Positions 11,954 to 23,142 of a DNA stretch of 64,000 bases are shown here, in pieces. Positions within the stretch are counted from its first letter, which is position 1, and each line of letters starts with the position of its first letter. This stretch comes from Phanerodontia chrysosporium (Eukaryota > Basidiomycota > Agaricomycetes > Polyporales > Phanerochaetaceae). Where the stretch lies: contig MJGA01000012.1 of assembly GCA_001910725.1 (NCBI GenBank), positions 620,001 through 684,000 on the forward strand, written 5' to 3'. The translations under genes and the position numbers were made by a program. Under the pieces are notes generated by a model. The model worked only from the letters and a program-made list of their open reading frames with translations. It had not been told where the DNA came from and did not search any database.

Positions 11954-13197
11954 ATGTCGACACAGAAGGCACTCTATCTCCTCGAGCCCAAGGGCAAGTT
12001 CGCCGTGCAAGAGCGCGACGTGCAGGAGCCCGGCCCCGGCGAGGTCCTCGTCGAGATCCACGCGACCGCGCTCAACCCCGTCGACTGGAAGATCCAGGCG
12101 TTCGACTTCTTCATCAAGGACTACCCCGCCGTCCTCGGCACGGACGCCGCAGGCATCGTCAAGAAGGTCGGCGCGGGCGTGACAAACGTCGCGGTCGGCG
12201 ACAAAGTGTGCGTGTTCTCGGTGTGTGTGCGCCCAAGGCGAGCTAACTGCGTACAGTCTTCACCAGGGATACTTTGACAACCGCCGCGCGACGTTCCAGC
12301 AGTACACCGTCGTGCCCGCTGAGATTGTCGCCAAGGTGCGTTTACCCAGGGCGCTGGCCCCCTCGCGTGCGCGCTGACTGCCCCTCAGATCCCCCCGAAC
12401 CTGAGCTTCGACCAAGCGTCCACTATTCCTCTTACGCTCGCGACTGCTGCGCTCGGTCTGTATAACACGAAGCCCGCGGGTCTTGGCCTCGCTGCGCCCT
12501 GGGAGGCCGACGGCCGCGGCAAGTACGCCGGCGAGCCCATCATCGTCATCGGCGGTTCGTCTGCGGTGGGCCAGCATGGTAAGCCTCGCACACGGCTCCG
12601 CACGGGGCGAGACGCTGACTGGCAGTGCGCAGCCATCCAGCTCGCGAAGCTCTCCGGGTTCTCGCCGATCATCACGACGGCGTCGCTGCACAACGAGGCG
12701 TACCTCAAGTCGATCGGCGCGACGCACGTCGTCGACCGCAGCGCGCCGCTGTCGCAGCTCGCGGCGACGGTGCGGGGCATCACGGCGCGGCCCGTCAAGG
12801 TCGCGTACGACGCGATCTCGTACGCGGACACGCAGAACGCGGTGTACGACCTCCTCGCGCCCGGCGGCCAGCTCGTCATCACGCTCGCCGAGGCCGTCGA
12901 CAAGGACAAGATCACGCCTGAGAAGGAGATCGTGCATGTGTTTGGCAATGTGCACGTCCCTGAGCAGCGCGCGGTCGGCAAGAGCCTGTATGCGAAGCTC
13001 ACGGGCCTCCTTGAGGCGGGTGATATCAAGGTGCGTTCGTCCGCTCCGTTGTGGCACGCTCGTAGCTCATATTTCGTCAGCCGAACAACGTGGAGGTTCT
13101 GCCAGACGGCCTGGCAGGCATCCCTGCAGGCCTGGAGAAGCTGAGCAAGGGTGTCAGCGCTCTGAAGCTCGTCGCCCGCCCACAAGAGACTGCGTAG
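11954..13197 (+). CDS. MDR enoyl reductase-like oxidoreductase, copy C
   Basis: Intact NAD(P)H-dependent MDR oxidoreductase of the GroES-like/trans-enoyl reductase type; the substrate is not predictable. Exons are 11954-12207, 12257-12335, 12389-12578, 12633-13030 and 13081-13197, all introns 49-54 nt. The start is the first ATG after the TATA box and gives the family N terminus MSTQKALYLLE. GroES-like motifs are EPGPGEVLVEIHATALNPVD; the nucleotide fold is GGSSAVGQ followed by AIQLAKLSGFSPIITTAS. The C terminus is ALKLVARPQETA. There is no catalytic zinc Cys, as in family members that act on C=C or quinone substrates. It resembles H, G and F more than A, B, D and E. It lies next to the ABC transporter on the same strand and heads the C-D-E run. 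Confidence 0.9.
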
Positions 13198-13509
13198 ATT
13201 GCCACGAACTATAATGTGTACTACTACAGCACCAGTGTAACAAACCAGTCTTTTGGACAACTTGCGCGCGACTGGGGCAAACGTAGGCAGATGAGAGATG
13301 TGAAAGCGCGGGCGTAAGGATGATTAGGTCACAGGCGCCACGGAGGCCGTTGCTCCGCTTCCGCTCGCGCGCGAGTTGTGTTTGTCTCCCGACCGGGAGC
13401 AGCACGGCGCCGGCGGCCCGTGCAAGCTTGTGCTCGAGGTGGGTGCGCCATCTCAAGACGCAGGGAGTGGGCGCGTTGACCAGTCGCGCAGAACACAGCA
13501 GGGCACCAG

Positions 13510-13515
13510 TATAAA
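13510..13515 (+). promoter_or_regulatory. TATA box of copy D
   Basis: TATAAA 56 nt upstream of the ATG at 13566. Confidence 0.45.
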
Positions 13516-13565
13516 GCCATGTAGGATAGCATGACTTCCGAGCAGAAACTGCAACCTCTACGAAC

Positions 13566-14844
13566 ATGTCACGTACTATGGACAATTACAAGCAGAAGGC
13601 ACTTGTATGCTCTGGACTCAAGGGCGAGTACTCCATCGAGCTCATCGACATTCCCGTCCCCGGCCGTGGCGAAGTCCTTGTCGAGCTGCACGCTGTCGGG
13701 CTGAACCCCATGGACTGGATGATGCGCGACACGGGGCTGTTCATCCCCAAGTGGCCCGCCATCTTCGGCTTCGATGGGGCGGGCATTGTCAAGCAGGTCG
13801 GCGAGGGCGTCACGAACGTTCTAGTCGGGGACCGGGTGTACGTGTCTTGCTGCTATCATATCTGGCATGAACACTGACTGGTGCTCAGAATGCACGCTGG
13901 CACTTTCGAAGAGCCGAGGGTGTCGACCTTCATGCAGTACGTTGTGATGAAGGCAGACTTCGTCGCCAAGGTACACGGTCTCGCCGGTCCTCTTTGGAAG
14001 ACAAAACTCATGCATTTGCTTAGGTCCCTGATAATATCTCTTTGGAGGAAGCTTCTACCATCCCGCTCGTGCTAGCAACCGCTGTCCTCGGCATGTACGA
14101 CGAGAAGCGTCCGCCGCGCGGCGGAATTGGCCTTACCCCAATATGGGAAGGTGGACGAGGAAAGTATGCGGGCGAGCCCATTGTCATCAATGCAGGCTCG
14201 ACGTCTGTCGGGCAGTACAGTATGTGCAGCCCCGTCTCTTTCCCTGCGGCATCTGACGGAGCACCCAGCGATCCAATTCGCCAAGCTCTCTGGATTCTCG
14301 CCCATCATCACAACCGCATCCAAGCACAACGAAGAGTACCTCATGTCGCTCGGCGCGACGCACATCGTCGACCGCCACACCCCGCTCTCCGACCTGCCCG
14401 CGGCCGTGCGCGCCATCACACCCAAACCTATCATGTACGCCTTGGACGCGATCTCGACGGCCGAGTCGCAAAACGCGATGTTCGGCCTGGTTGCGCCCGG
14501 CGGGAGCCTGCTCATCGACACGCACAACCGCATCGACAAGGCCAAGCTCGCGTCCGGCGCGAAGTACGTCGCACAGGTGTACGGCGACGTGCAGCACCCG
14601 CCCGAGCGGCCGTGCGGGCTCGCGTTATATGCGCACATCACCGGGCTGCTCGAGCGCGGGGACGTCAAGGTGCGGCGTCTGCTTGTGCTGGTGTGTCAGT
14701 GGTGCTGACCGCGGCGGTACGGTGCAGCCTGGCAGAGTGGAGGTCATCCCGGGAGGCTTGACAGCGATTCCCGGCGCGTTGGACAGGCTGAAGAGCGGTG
14801 TCAGTGCGCTGAAGCTTGTCGTCTGCCCGCATGAGACCGTGTGA
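13566..14844 (+). CDS. MDR enoyl reductase-like oxidoreductase, copy D
   Basis: Intact. Exons are 13566-13837, 13889-13970, 14024-14219, 14269-14669 and 14728-14844. The first ATG (13566) gives MSRTMDNYKQKALVC; an internal ATG at 13578 is an alternative start. Diagnostic segments shared only with copy B include the ELHAVGLNP stretch, MHAGTFEEP, MKADFVAK and NAGSTSVGQ. The nucleotide-binding motif is NAGSTSVGQY and the exon 4 core is THIVDRHTPLSDLPAAVRAI. It is the sister of frameshifted copy B on the other side of the transporter and in opposite orientation, so this copy is the likely functional one of the pair. Confidence 0.9.
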
Positions 14845-15388
14845 TGTCCTCGGGGCTGCGAGCATGTGAGTAGCACGGACTAGGCCCGTGGCGTTGGCTG
14901 ACGAGATGCAGAGGTACGAGGCTTCTGGGCCGGCTGCCAAGCGAGCGGAGGCGGTGCATGCCACGAAGGTGTAGTGATCGTGCCTGTACCATCATCCGAC
15001 TTTCGCCGGGATGTACGTGGACTGAGCGTAGGAATTCAACAGAGCGTCTCGCTGTCGGGCTACTCAATTCCTGATCCGAAGCTTCAGTCATCTCTGCACC
15101 CTGCAGTCCGAGTCGGAGCGTGGTTCGAAGCTGTAAGCTCGCTGCACTTGCAGGCGCAGCTCGTCGTTTTGGGCGCTGGAATCCTCTGTGCAATTCACTG
15201 CGGAGACATCGGGCGACGTCTACTGACAGCTCTGTGGCAGACGGCACTCGGTATTGCGGTGGTATTGTCCGGGTGTCTGTCATGGCATGAGACGTTCACG
15301 GCGCGCACCTCAATGTCAGGCCCGACGCTTGCAGAGATCCGCACAGTCTGCCTCCATGAGCTCTGCTGTCAACCAGAGAGTATCTCGC
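14845..15388. other. Intergenic between copies D and E
   Basis: A 139-codon open frame lies at 14974-15393 but has no start context, splice pattern or motif. I treat the stretch as non-coding promoter region of copy E. Confidence 0.45.
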
Positions 15389-15396
15389 TATAAGTA
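15389..15396 (+). promoter_or_regulatory. TATA-like box of copy E
   Basis: CTATAAGT about 85 nt upstream of the ATG at 15477. Confidence 0.35.
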
Positions 15397-15476
15397 CCAG
15401 ATCTGTTGCCCGCTGACTCCAGCAGCCTAACTCACTTGACCAACAACCACTCTTCTTTGTAAACGTCTCGACCATC

Positions 15477-16764
15477 ATGTCTACCATGCAGAAGGCCATC
15501 GTCGTCACCAACCAGCTCACCCAGCCCGACGGCAAGGTCATCCTAGAGGACAGGCCCATCCCAGAGCCCGGTCCTGGCGACGTCCTCGTCGAGGTCCACG
15601 CCGCAGCGCTGAACCCGATGGACTGGATGATGGCCGAGCTCGGCCTCTTCGTCACCAAGTGGCCCGTCGACCTCGGCGCGGACGCTGCAGGCATCGTCAA
15701 GAAGCTCGGCGAGGGCGTCACTAACTTCGACGTCGGCGACAGAGTGTGTGTATCGCTGGAAACACGATGCCTTGAGCCTGCTGACGTCCGCTGCAGGATG
15801 CTCACCGGCACGTTCTCTGGCCCCACGATGATCACGACCTTCAAACAGTACCTTGCCATGCCGGCCGCATTTGTGGCGAAGGTACCTATGATTCGTGCCA
15901 CATGGTATACCCGCTGACCGGGGTCCTACAGGTGCCTTCGAACCTCTCTCTCGAAGAGGCCGCCACGATCCCTCTGACCATGGCCACGGCCGGGATGGGC
16001 CTGTACGACAAGAAGCAGAAGCCCATGGGAGGCCTCGGCCTCACCCCGCCCTGGGTCGAAGGCGGCCGCGGCAAGTATGCCGGCGAGCCCATCATCATCA
16101 TGTCTGGCGCCTCAGGCGTTGGCCAACAGGGTATGTGGCTTGCATACCGGCGGCCTCCTCCCGCGATGTGCTGACACGCCTTCTGCAGCGATCCAGTTCG
16201 CCAAGATGTCCGGGTTCTCGCCCATCATCACAACCGCGTCCCTGAGCAACGAAGCGTACCTCAAGACCCTCGGCGCGACGCACGTCCTCAGCCGCACGCT
16301 GCCGCCCGCAGAGCTCGACGCGGCCGTCCGCGGCATCACCGAGCAGCCCGTCCGGTACGGCTACGACGCGTTCGGCCTCGCAGAGACGCAGAACGTGCTG
16401 TACGACCTCGTCGCGCCCGGCGGCGACCTCGTCGTGTCGCGTAACATCTATGTCACCGAGGACCGGCTGCGCTCTGGCGGAAAGTACGTCGCGCGCGTCT
16501 TCGCGGACGTGCAGTGCCCGCCGCAGCAGGAGGTCGGCCGGAGCCTGTACGCGCACCTCACGGAGATGCTGGCGGCTGGGGATATCAAGGTGCGTTGCGG
16601 CCTTGTGGGGCGCGATGGCGGCTGACGCCCTGGTGCAGCCGAACAGGTTCGAGGTCCTGCCCGACGGACTGGCGAGCGTCCCGGAGGGGATGCAGAAGCT
16701 GAAGGCGGGACTCAGCGGGCTGAAGCTCATTGTTCGGCCCCAGGAGACCCCTGGATCTGCTTAG
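15477..16764 (+). CDS. MDR enoyl reductase-like oxidoreductase, copy E
   Basis: Intact. Exons are 15477-15745, 15797-15881, 15932-16130, 16189-16589 and 16639-16764. Shared only with copy A are the N-terminal TNQLTQPDGK block, LYDKKQKPMGGLGLTPPWVE and the ARVFADVQ segment. The nucleotide-binding motif is SGASGVGQQ. The last exon is 9 nt longer than in the paralogs, adding PGSA after the common RPQET ending. Substrate unknown. It is the sister of copy A, inverted across the transporter. Confidence 0.9.
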
Positions 16765-17157
16765 TCTGCCTTGTGCTAGGGAATACGCGGACGACCAGAG
16801 TAGCGCTAGCTAAACCAGACCATCCTAGACAGCCTCGGAGCCCGTATAGTAACAAGAACCTCCTACTCAGAACTGTGCTGCCTCGCGCCCGCATTCTGCC
16901 CATTAATGTCGTGAATGGACTCGTTATGGACGTCGAAATATGTGTCCCATACCGAGTTTCTTGCATCTAATGCAGCTTTCATGGCTTCCCTGATTGTTCC
17001 GGAATAGTACTTGAAGGCGATCGTAGTGGTGGAAGTACAGGAGTATAAAGACATTCTTTCATGTACTTGGTATGGGGATTTGCAGAGTATGGAATCTTCA
17101 CTCTCGGGTATATTTCCGTTCTGGTGTGTTCCGGCTACAAGATGATTACATGCAGGG
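16765..17157. other. Intergenic, copy E to F-box gene 1 (convergent)
   Basis: AT-rich 3' flanks of two convergent genes; no gene seen. Confidence 0.5.
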
Positions 17158-18772
17158 TCAGGGCCAGCAAGGTATGACTACAGCGTCATGCAAGCGGTGT
17201 TTCGTCCATACCTCATGCCCAATATTGCCGAACAGAGCTGGCTCTAGGAATCGGGCGTCTGGAAGGCCGCAGCCATGTTGGATTCGGACCGCTTGGCAAC
17301 GATTGAGTCTTGCCCGTATCTTGTCGTGGAGCGCGCAAAAGTCTTCCGACGTCCGTTCCCCACTGCAAAGGATATTGAACGCCACGAGTTTTGGAAACAT
17401 TGAGAGTATGCCACGCATCGAGTGCCAGCCACATTCGCGAAGGTAGTCTGCCTTCACACTACGGCAAAGGCCTTCGGCGATGGCGATCTCGTGAATATCC
17501 CAAGGCTGCCGGTTGCGTCCCGCCGGTGAGGGCAGCACAGTTTGGACGGCAATCTCGGCCAAGACTTGATCTAATGTGTACAGTGATCTTGATGTTGAAT
17601 CTGCCCGCAGAGAGCCGACAAACCTATAGCTGTCTGTAAGCCGTCTCATCAGCGGATACGCAATTATGAAGAGCTATTGCTCACTATTTGAGGGGTTGCT
17701 CATCGCTCTAAATTTTGCACTCTCAATCATGGGGTGTTCGAGGGATGCATGTAGCAGCATGATGAGAGCCCAAGTCTGTACAGGAACCCTGGAGAGTACT
17801 GGACTCCTCTCAAACGAGTACCGAGTGCTGGTAGCGGCGAATATCCACGCAGGAACTGCAAGGTTGTCGGTGCAAGACAGCATGTGAACAGAGCGTATAT
17901 TCCTGAACGCGCCGGTGCAGACATTACTTGCGGTCGCGTCCACAGTCAACTGAGACTCACGGGGCCACTGGATTTTGCGGAACTGGACGTCTTCAAGAGG
18001 AGATATGTCTGCGAGTATACGTAATACGTCACGGAAGGATTGAAAACTGTAGTGGGACATCTTCAAAGTGGTGACGGCGCACAGAGCGCGCTTCAGCTCT
18101 GCGTTGTGGAAGAGGATTGGAAAGGGTGTGAAGCCCAGCCCACCGTTGTACAAGTGGACGGTTCGACAGCTTGGCGCCCGGGCGAGGAGCACCCGGGACA
18201 GCGGGTAGTCAAAGGAGAGGCCGTAGAATGTAAGCGTGACGATGTGGCTGTTGAGCCAGGCCGACACTGCAGAGCTCAATATCTCCACGAGAGTCCGGAC
18301 GTCATCGGCAGACTCGAGGCAGAGCTCGCGAAAGAGCCGCGGGCGCCAGCATAGCGACCACTCTTTTGAGACCAAAGAGAGAGTCGACAGTCCGTCCTTT
18401 TCCCATGCTGGCCCGGCCAGGAAGTTCAGCACGTGGTCGCGCAGCTCAGGAGGTAGTTTCTGCCAGCCTTGGGAGAAGTGCATAGAAGGCCCTGGGTTTC
18501 GACCTGCGGGAGCATGCCAGTCAGCTATGCCAAAACCTCCTACGTCCACGCTTACACCATTCAGTATATGCTTCTAGAGCGTCCATGTCTGAATCCGACA
18601 TGAACTCCATCCGCTCGACCGCTGGCTCGACCCAATGGGAGCCGTCCGCAGACGAGACGCTGCTCGACCGCGACGTCCGACTTCTTCCGCGCGAGCTGGT
18701 AGGCAGCGGACTGGGCGTACGCTGAGGGCGCCGTCCCCTTTGAGGCGAAGGAGGGCGCGTGCGGCGGCGCAT
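17158..18772 (-). CDS. F-box-like protein 1 with Arg/Ser-rich N terminus
   Basis: Three exons on the minus strand: 18772-18556, 18503-17685 and 17633-17158. Exon 1 encodes a basic RS-rich stretch (residues about 1-50, with SRGRSRTSRSSSVSSADGS) and then an acidic segment. Exon 2 opens with an F-box-like helix set, LPPELRDHVLNFLAG ... LSLVSKEW ... RPRLFRELCL, at about residues 80-130. The rest is a leucine-rich fold without clear repeats. F-box proteins usually recruit targets to SCF ubiquitin ligases through SKP1; the target here is unknown. The splice junctions keep frame (donor GTAAGC at 18555, donor GTGAGC at 17684). The start is the first ATG in frame, and further upstream exons cannot be excluded. 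It is only weakly similar to the other F-box genes in the window. Confidence 0.6.
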
Positions 18773-20373
18773 GGCCGGTAATGGTCTATGTTTCCCGTAT
18801 GATATATCAACAAGGATCTCAAGTGACAAGAGATGCACAGTATACTTGTGCAGTCGTACTTACGAGGGCCTATCGCACACGACGGTCGAGAGGTAGGAGG
18901 GTTTGACGCGGCTCCAACGTCAGCTGCGTGCACCGCCTCCACTAGCGACCAGCCTCGTTGCAGAGTCATAGCGTGGGAATATATGGTGCGCCCCACGGGG
19001 CGTTGTTTTCATTGCCTCCCGTAGCAAAGCTAATAAGCCCGACATAGCTGCGTTTGTGAGTAAGCCTTTCCTGGCAAGGTTGGTGTTGATGCATGATGCA
19101 TGATGAGCGGGCGTGACGCCGACATGCGCGGGCGGGCGCGCCTGTCTGACCCCTGACACCGAGGACCTGGAGGACTCTGCGCCGTGGTCGCAAGTCGCCC
19201 CGCACCTCCTGCTCGGTAGACACGTTCTATCGCGCCACTCATACGTGAGCTTGCTGTGCCGGACAGAGAGCAAATATTCTGACTATTTTATGTCATTTTC
19301 TGTAGTATTCCGAGCCCTGTACCTAGCTAGAGTATACTAGATACAGTCTCGAGGACGCCGTCCCAGTCGTCCGCGTCGTTCACTCGTTTTATACCCGCGC
19401 GAACACTTGTATTGACTTGCTAACTACACTACAAGTAAGCCCATATAATTTTATCAGTTGGAAAATCTCTGACAACCCCATCTCACGACGCTCCCGCCAA
19501 GTGGCCGCCGGACCTGGACGGCCTGTGAGCCCGCAAGAGCCGCGCTCGTGTGCTTTTGGTCAGCTTCAAGCCATTCCTGGATGACACGTACAGCAAGACA
19601 GAAGCCGTAGGGCACGTGCAATACGTGGCCCCAACGAGGCTCGCGCAGCGCAGCGCACGACGCGCGGGGCGATCTGGTGCCCTGAGCCTGGCGACGGCTC
19701 CCAGAAAGCTGCAGAAAAGAAAAGGGGGGGGGGGGGCGCCCTGGGATCGGCGGACCAACAGACCGATCGCGCGCACACGTTCCCGCGCGCGGCTGCCACG
19801 CCTCACGTTGTGTGGAACCCTGCCGTGCCGAGCACAATGGCGCGAGGGCGTCCCTGTTTTGTTTTTTTTTTTTTTCTTTTTCTTTTTCTTTTTTTTGGCG
19901 GTGAGACATCTGGCAATGTGGCGGTGGGGGGCGTGGCCCGTTGCCAGGGCCGAGGGAAGCGCGACACGCTGGGCAGGCTTTGTGGACATTGCGAGGCGCG
20001 GAGGCGGGGAGTAGCGGACTCGGACCTTGGGGGCATGTGTTTCCTACGACAAGCGAAGTGAACGGAGGCAGGAGGCGGACGCGGTGGAGGACGTGTTGGA
20101 GGCGAGATTAAGCTTTCCCGGGGACCAATGCACAGAGCGCTCCCGTCATGTCCGATTGACTTGACGTCCCTGAGGAACGGCTAACCGCCATGTGCCGTCT
20201 TCCGATGGTAGAAGGAGTGACCTACTCGATCATGGAAAGCATAGTAGACCAGCAGAAAGCAGAGCCGTGGTTATCATGTTCATTCAGTAAGATTAATGTA
20301 CTTCTATTGCTGTGTTTAGTTCAGGAGAAGAGCAGGAACGTGTTGACACACCGTGATACGGACTCCTCATTCG
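18773..20373. other. Gene-poor stretch with a dispersed repeat and homopolymer tracts
   Basis: No supported gene. It holds one copy of the dispersed repeat (about 19103-19455), a run of about 12 G near 19727-19738 and a T-rich tract with CTTTTT units at about 19857-19897. The open frames here change frame at these tracts and look non-coding. Confidence 0.5.
19103..19455 (+). repeat. Dispersed repeat R1, copy 1
   Basis: Matches 25675-25961 by eye in the same orientation. Shared landmarks are GCGCGCCTGTCTGA-type text, CCGCACCTCCTGCTCG, TAGACACGTTCTA, TCATTTTCTGTA and CTACACTACAAGT in the same order. This copy has about 65 nt extra near 19340-19405. It has no coding capacity and is probably a solo LTR or a non-autonomous element. 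Confidence 0.6.
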
Positions 20374-21318
20374 TCAAGCACCTGCATGCTCCGTTGCAGG
20401 AGCTTGCGTCTGTCGCGGTTTGGGCCACTTTGCTGGGGGAGCGTCCCACAGCCCGAGCTCCTTCTTGAGCTCGCCCAAGTCCTGCTCCCACCGGTTCTCC
20501 CAGTAGACCGTGATCAAGCACTGGGCGCTGCTCCCGCACTTGATCGCCCACGGCACGTACTCTCTGAAGAGGCGGGCGCGCTTGGCGGGGCTGATGCGCA
20601 GGTGCCCGAACGCGGCGGCGAAGCCCGCCATGGGCAGCCCGAGGTTGGCAAACTCGAAGAACTTGACGGCGAGCTCCGAGGTGACGTCAACGGGGAGGTT
20701 GAGGAGGCAGTGGTAGAAGTCGTGCGACTCGCGGTAGCGCTGCATCACGTACGCGAGCTCGGGGTCGTCGACGTAGTGCGTCTGCATCTCCGCGCTTTAA
20801 TCTCCGCGCCACACGGGCGATGGGCGGGAAATGGGACTCACGGGCTCGCGGGTGTCGGGCGTGACATGGCAGCGCTCGAGCCAGGTGATGTACGAGCGCC
20901 CAAACGTGTTTTCGGGGAGATGTGCGAGATAGGCCATATCGACGGTGGAGGTGTTGATCCGGGGCCGCTCCTTGAGGATACGACGGCCCTCGGGGCTGGC
21001 GAGCATCTTGTCGCGCAGCGCCGGGAGCACCGGGCCTGACGTGAGATCGCCGACAGCGGCAACCATGTCTGCGATCTCTCGTAAACAACACATGGGACCG
21101 TGGGTGGGTTCGCACGTACCATGCCGAGCAGGCGCGGTCAGCGCCATGTAGGACGCGCCAGCGAGCATGAAGGCATGCTCGAAACAATTGAGCGGGACGT
21201 GGCCGGGATACAGAGGCTGGCTTGAGGTCGCGCGTGTCTGCAGGTGCAACACAGGGTTTGCGGCCCTCGCCGGGTGGAGGAGACGAGGGGCAGCCCGTTT
21301 TGCCGCGAGGAGAGACAT
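20374..21318 (-). CDS. COQ4: Ubiquinone biosynthesis protein COQ4, mitochondrial
   Basis: Mitochondrial matrix protein of the coenzyme Q biosynthetic complex. Exons on the minus strand are 21318-21120, 21077-20842 and 20787-20374. The first 30 residues (MSLLAAKRAAPRLLHPARAA and on) are basic and Ala/Leu-rich, as in a mitochondrial presequence. The mature part starts near LYPGHVPLNCFEHAFML. The family zinc-binding motif H-D-x2-H-x11-E is present (HDFYHCLLNLPVDVTSE) in exon 3, followed by FFEFANLGLPMA. The ATG at 21318 is chosen because it supplies the targeting sequence; the longer upstream frame lacks coding character. Intron 1 is short (42 nt). The length of about 280 residues fits the family. 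No frameshift. It is a housekeeping gene unrelated to the MDR array around it. Confidence 0.92.
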
Positions 21319-21997
21319 GAGGCGAGTCCGAGACCAACCTCCCGCAGACGCCGGGACGCCACGAAGACGCGTGACGGTCACTGTCACACCCCACGTGCCT
21401 CGCCGCTCCCGACGACGCTCTGCCGAGCTCGAGTCGTCCACTCGCCCGTGCTTTGCTTTCGAGCACACCGCCTCGGGCGATGCCTCCGACGTTGCGCACA
21501 GGATCCTGCTCGCCCCACGCAGCACGGAGCAGCATGCCAGCCACGCTGAGGCCCAAGCCGCATGCATGCAAGTCATTCGCAAGAGCCGCAGCCGGTGCCG
21601 ACGGGCAGCAGCCCTGCGGCTGCGCAGCCCAGTGATCGCAACGGTATGCCACGCCGTCGGTTCTCGAGAAATCCTTTCGCTGCACGCTGGGCTGTCTCAC
21701 TGACAGATCCGGCACAGCGTCGATGGCCATCTTTGCAACGTGTAGGCTGCGTGTCGCGCAGACTCTGGCGGCAGTATATCTGCTAGCGCGTCCGCTCAGC
21801 AGGAACGACATCGATTTGCGCCCTCCTCTTCGATCCACAGACTACAGAGCTCCTCGTTTCACGACTTTACGACCATCGTATACGCCGGACGTTGCGATAT
21901 TCTGACGACCCCGCCAGCCCCCTTGCAAGGCATAGCGTTACGCGTCTATCCAGACAACGCTTCACGACTCGCGCCACAGTCAGAAAAAAGTTTCGAT
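21319..21997. other. Divergent promoter region, COQ4 and hypothetical gene
   Basis: Shared 5' region of COQ4 (leftward) and the gene at 21998 (rightward). No other gene is supported. Long antisense open frames here reflect high GC. Confidence 0.5.
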
Positions 21998-23142
21998 ATG
22001 CCTATCATTCCTCTCCCAAGGTACGTCCCCCTGTCTCAATATCGTCCTAGGAGCTCATAGACTATGCGGCGGCATTCAGACTTTGAGCTTCGCTGAAGAG
22101 TATGAGCCCGTCTACGACATCCTCGACGTCACGTCCGTGACCGTGCAAGACGACCTCGGCTTCTGGGGCGTGCCATCTGATATCTTTGGGCTGGCCATGG
22201 AGGACTTGTCCTACATCGCCGCTTTCGACGATGCTCGCGATATCCCCGAGCCCGACATCGACGCCGAGGCTGGTGCTAGCGCCACCGCCGCAGAGGGCGA
22301 TCTCAGCTCGGCAAGGGAGGCATGGCCTGCGGCTCTACTGTCTCCGCTTGACGGATGCAGCCCACTCCGTTTCTCTCGATATCTGCAGCAGTGAGCAGGG
22401 ATCGTCTAGGACGCGAACCAGCCCAGAGGCGCTTCCTGCTGCGCATGTCTACTGCAGGGACAAGGCTTCGTGGAAGGCGCATCTCTTTGTTCAAGAGACA
22501 ACCAAAGTAAGCGGACTTCATTGCCGATTGCTAGCGACGTCCTAACCAACGTGCTCGTGTCTGAAGAACAGGCGTGCGGCGGCACAACGAGCGGAGCCTA
22601 TCTACACCAGCACCCCTACACCGAAAACATGCAACACGCATCAAAAACGAAAGCCCGCGTCTCGGGAGCCCCTCTTCCCATCGCACCCGCGTACACCCCC
22701 CTCCGTCACATTCGTCCCCTCCGAGATCTGCGACGGCACCGTCGCCACGCCCTCGATGACGGAAGACGAGCTCGACGAGACCGACGACGAGCCGGAGGAC
22801 CCGTTTCTCTCCACCCCTCCCCCGTCCACACGCGCCACCGCTCTGCGCGCCGCGGCGGCGGCGGCCCCAGCGACACTCGGCCTCGCGCTCGACGTCGGAC
22901 CTCCGCCCGCGCCGCGCCGCGCCCGCCGGCATCCCGCTCGCCGCTCTCCCGCTCGCGGGCCTGCGCGTCCCATTTGCGGACGCCCCCGCGGCGCGCACGC
23001 GTCCGTGGCTCGCCCGGAAGGCCGCGTTCCGCGAGGGCGGACCGAGCTGGCGCCGCCCGTCGCGTGGGGTGCCCCAAAATACCGCTTCGGCTGCGGAGAC
23101 TTGCCAGCACTAGCGAGGCATGAGTATGCTGCTCGTTGGTGA
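21998..23142 (+). CDS. Hypothetical acidic/proline-rich protein
   Basis: A clean four-exon model: 21998-22020, 22061-22390, 22458-22506 and 22567-23142, with introns of 40, 67 and 60 nt and phase kept throughout, giving about 325 residues. The N-terminal 70 residues (MPIIPLPRLCGGIQTLSFAE and on) look ordered. A Thr/Pro-rich middle follows, then an acidic patch (TEDELDETDDEPEDPF) and an Ala/Arg/Pro-rich tail ending in ARHEYAARW. No known domain recognised. The tail's Arg/Pro bias suggests that a frameshift near 22900 could have replaced the true C terminus, but I cannot show it. Confidence 0.6.

Noticed and set aside
14974..15393. 139-codon plus-strand open frame between MDR copies D and E
   Set aside because: It overlaps the promoter of copy E including its TATA-like box and has no family features.
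22021..22079. Intron running to the CAG at 22079 in the hypothetical gene
   Set aside because: It creates an immediate stop; the acceptor at 22060 keeps the frame through the next three exons.
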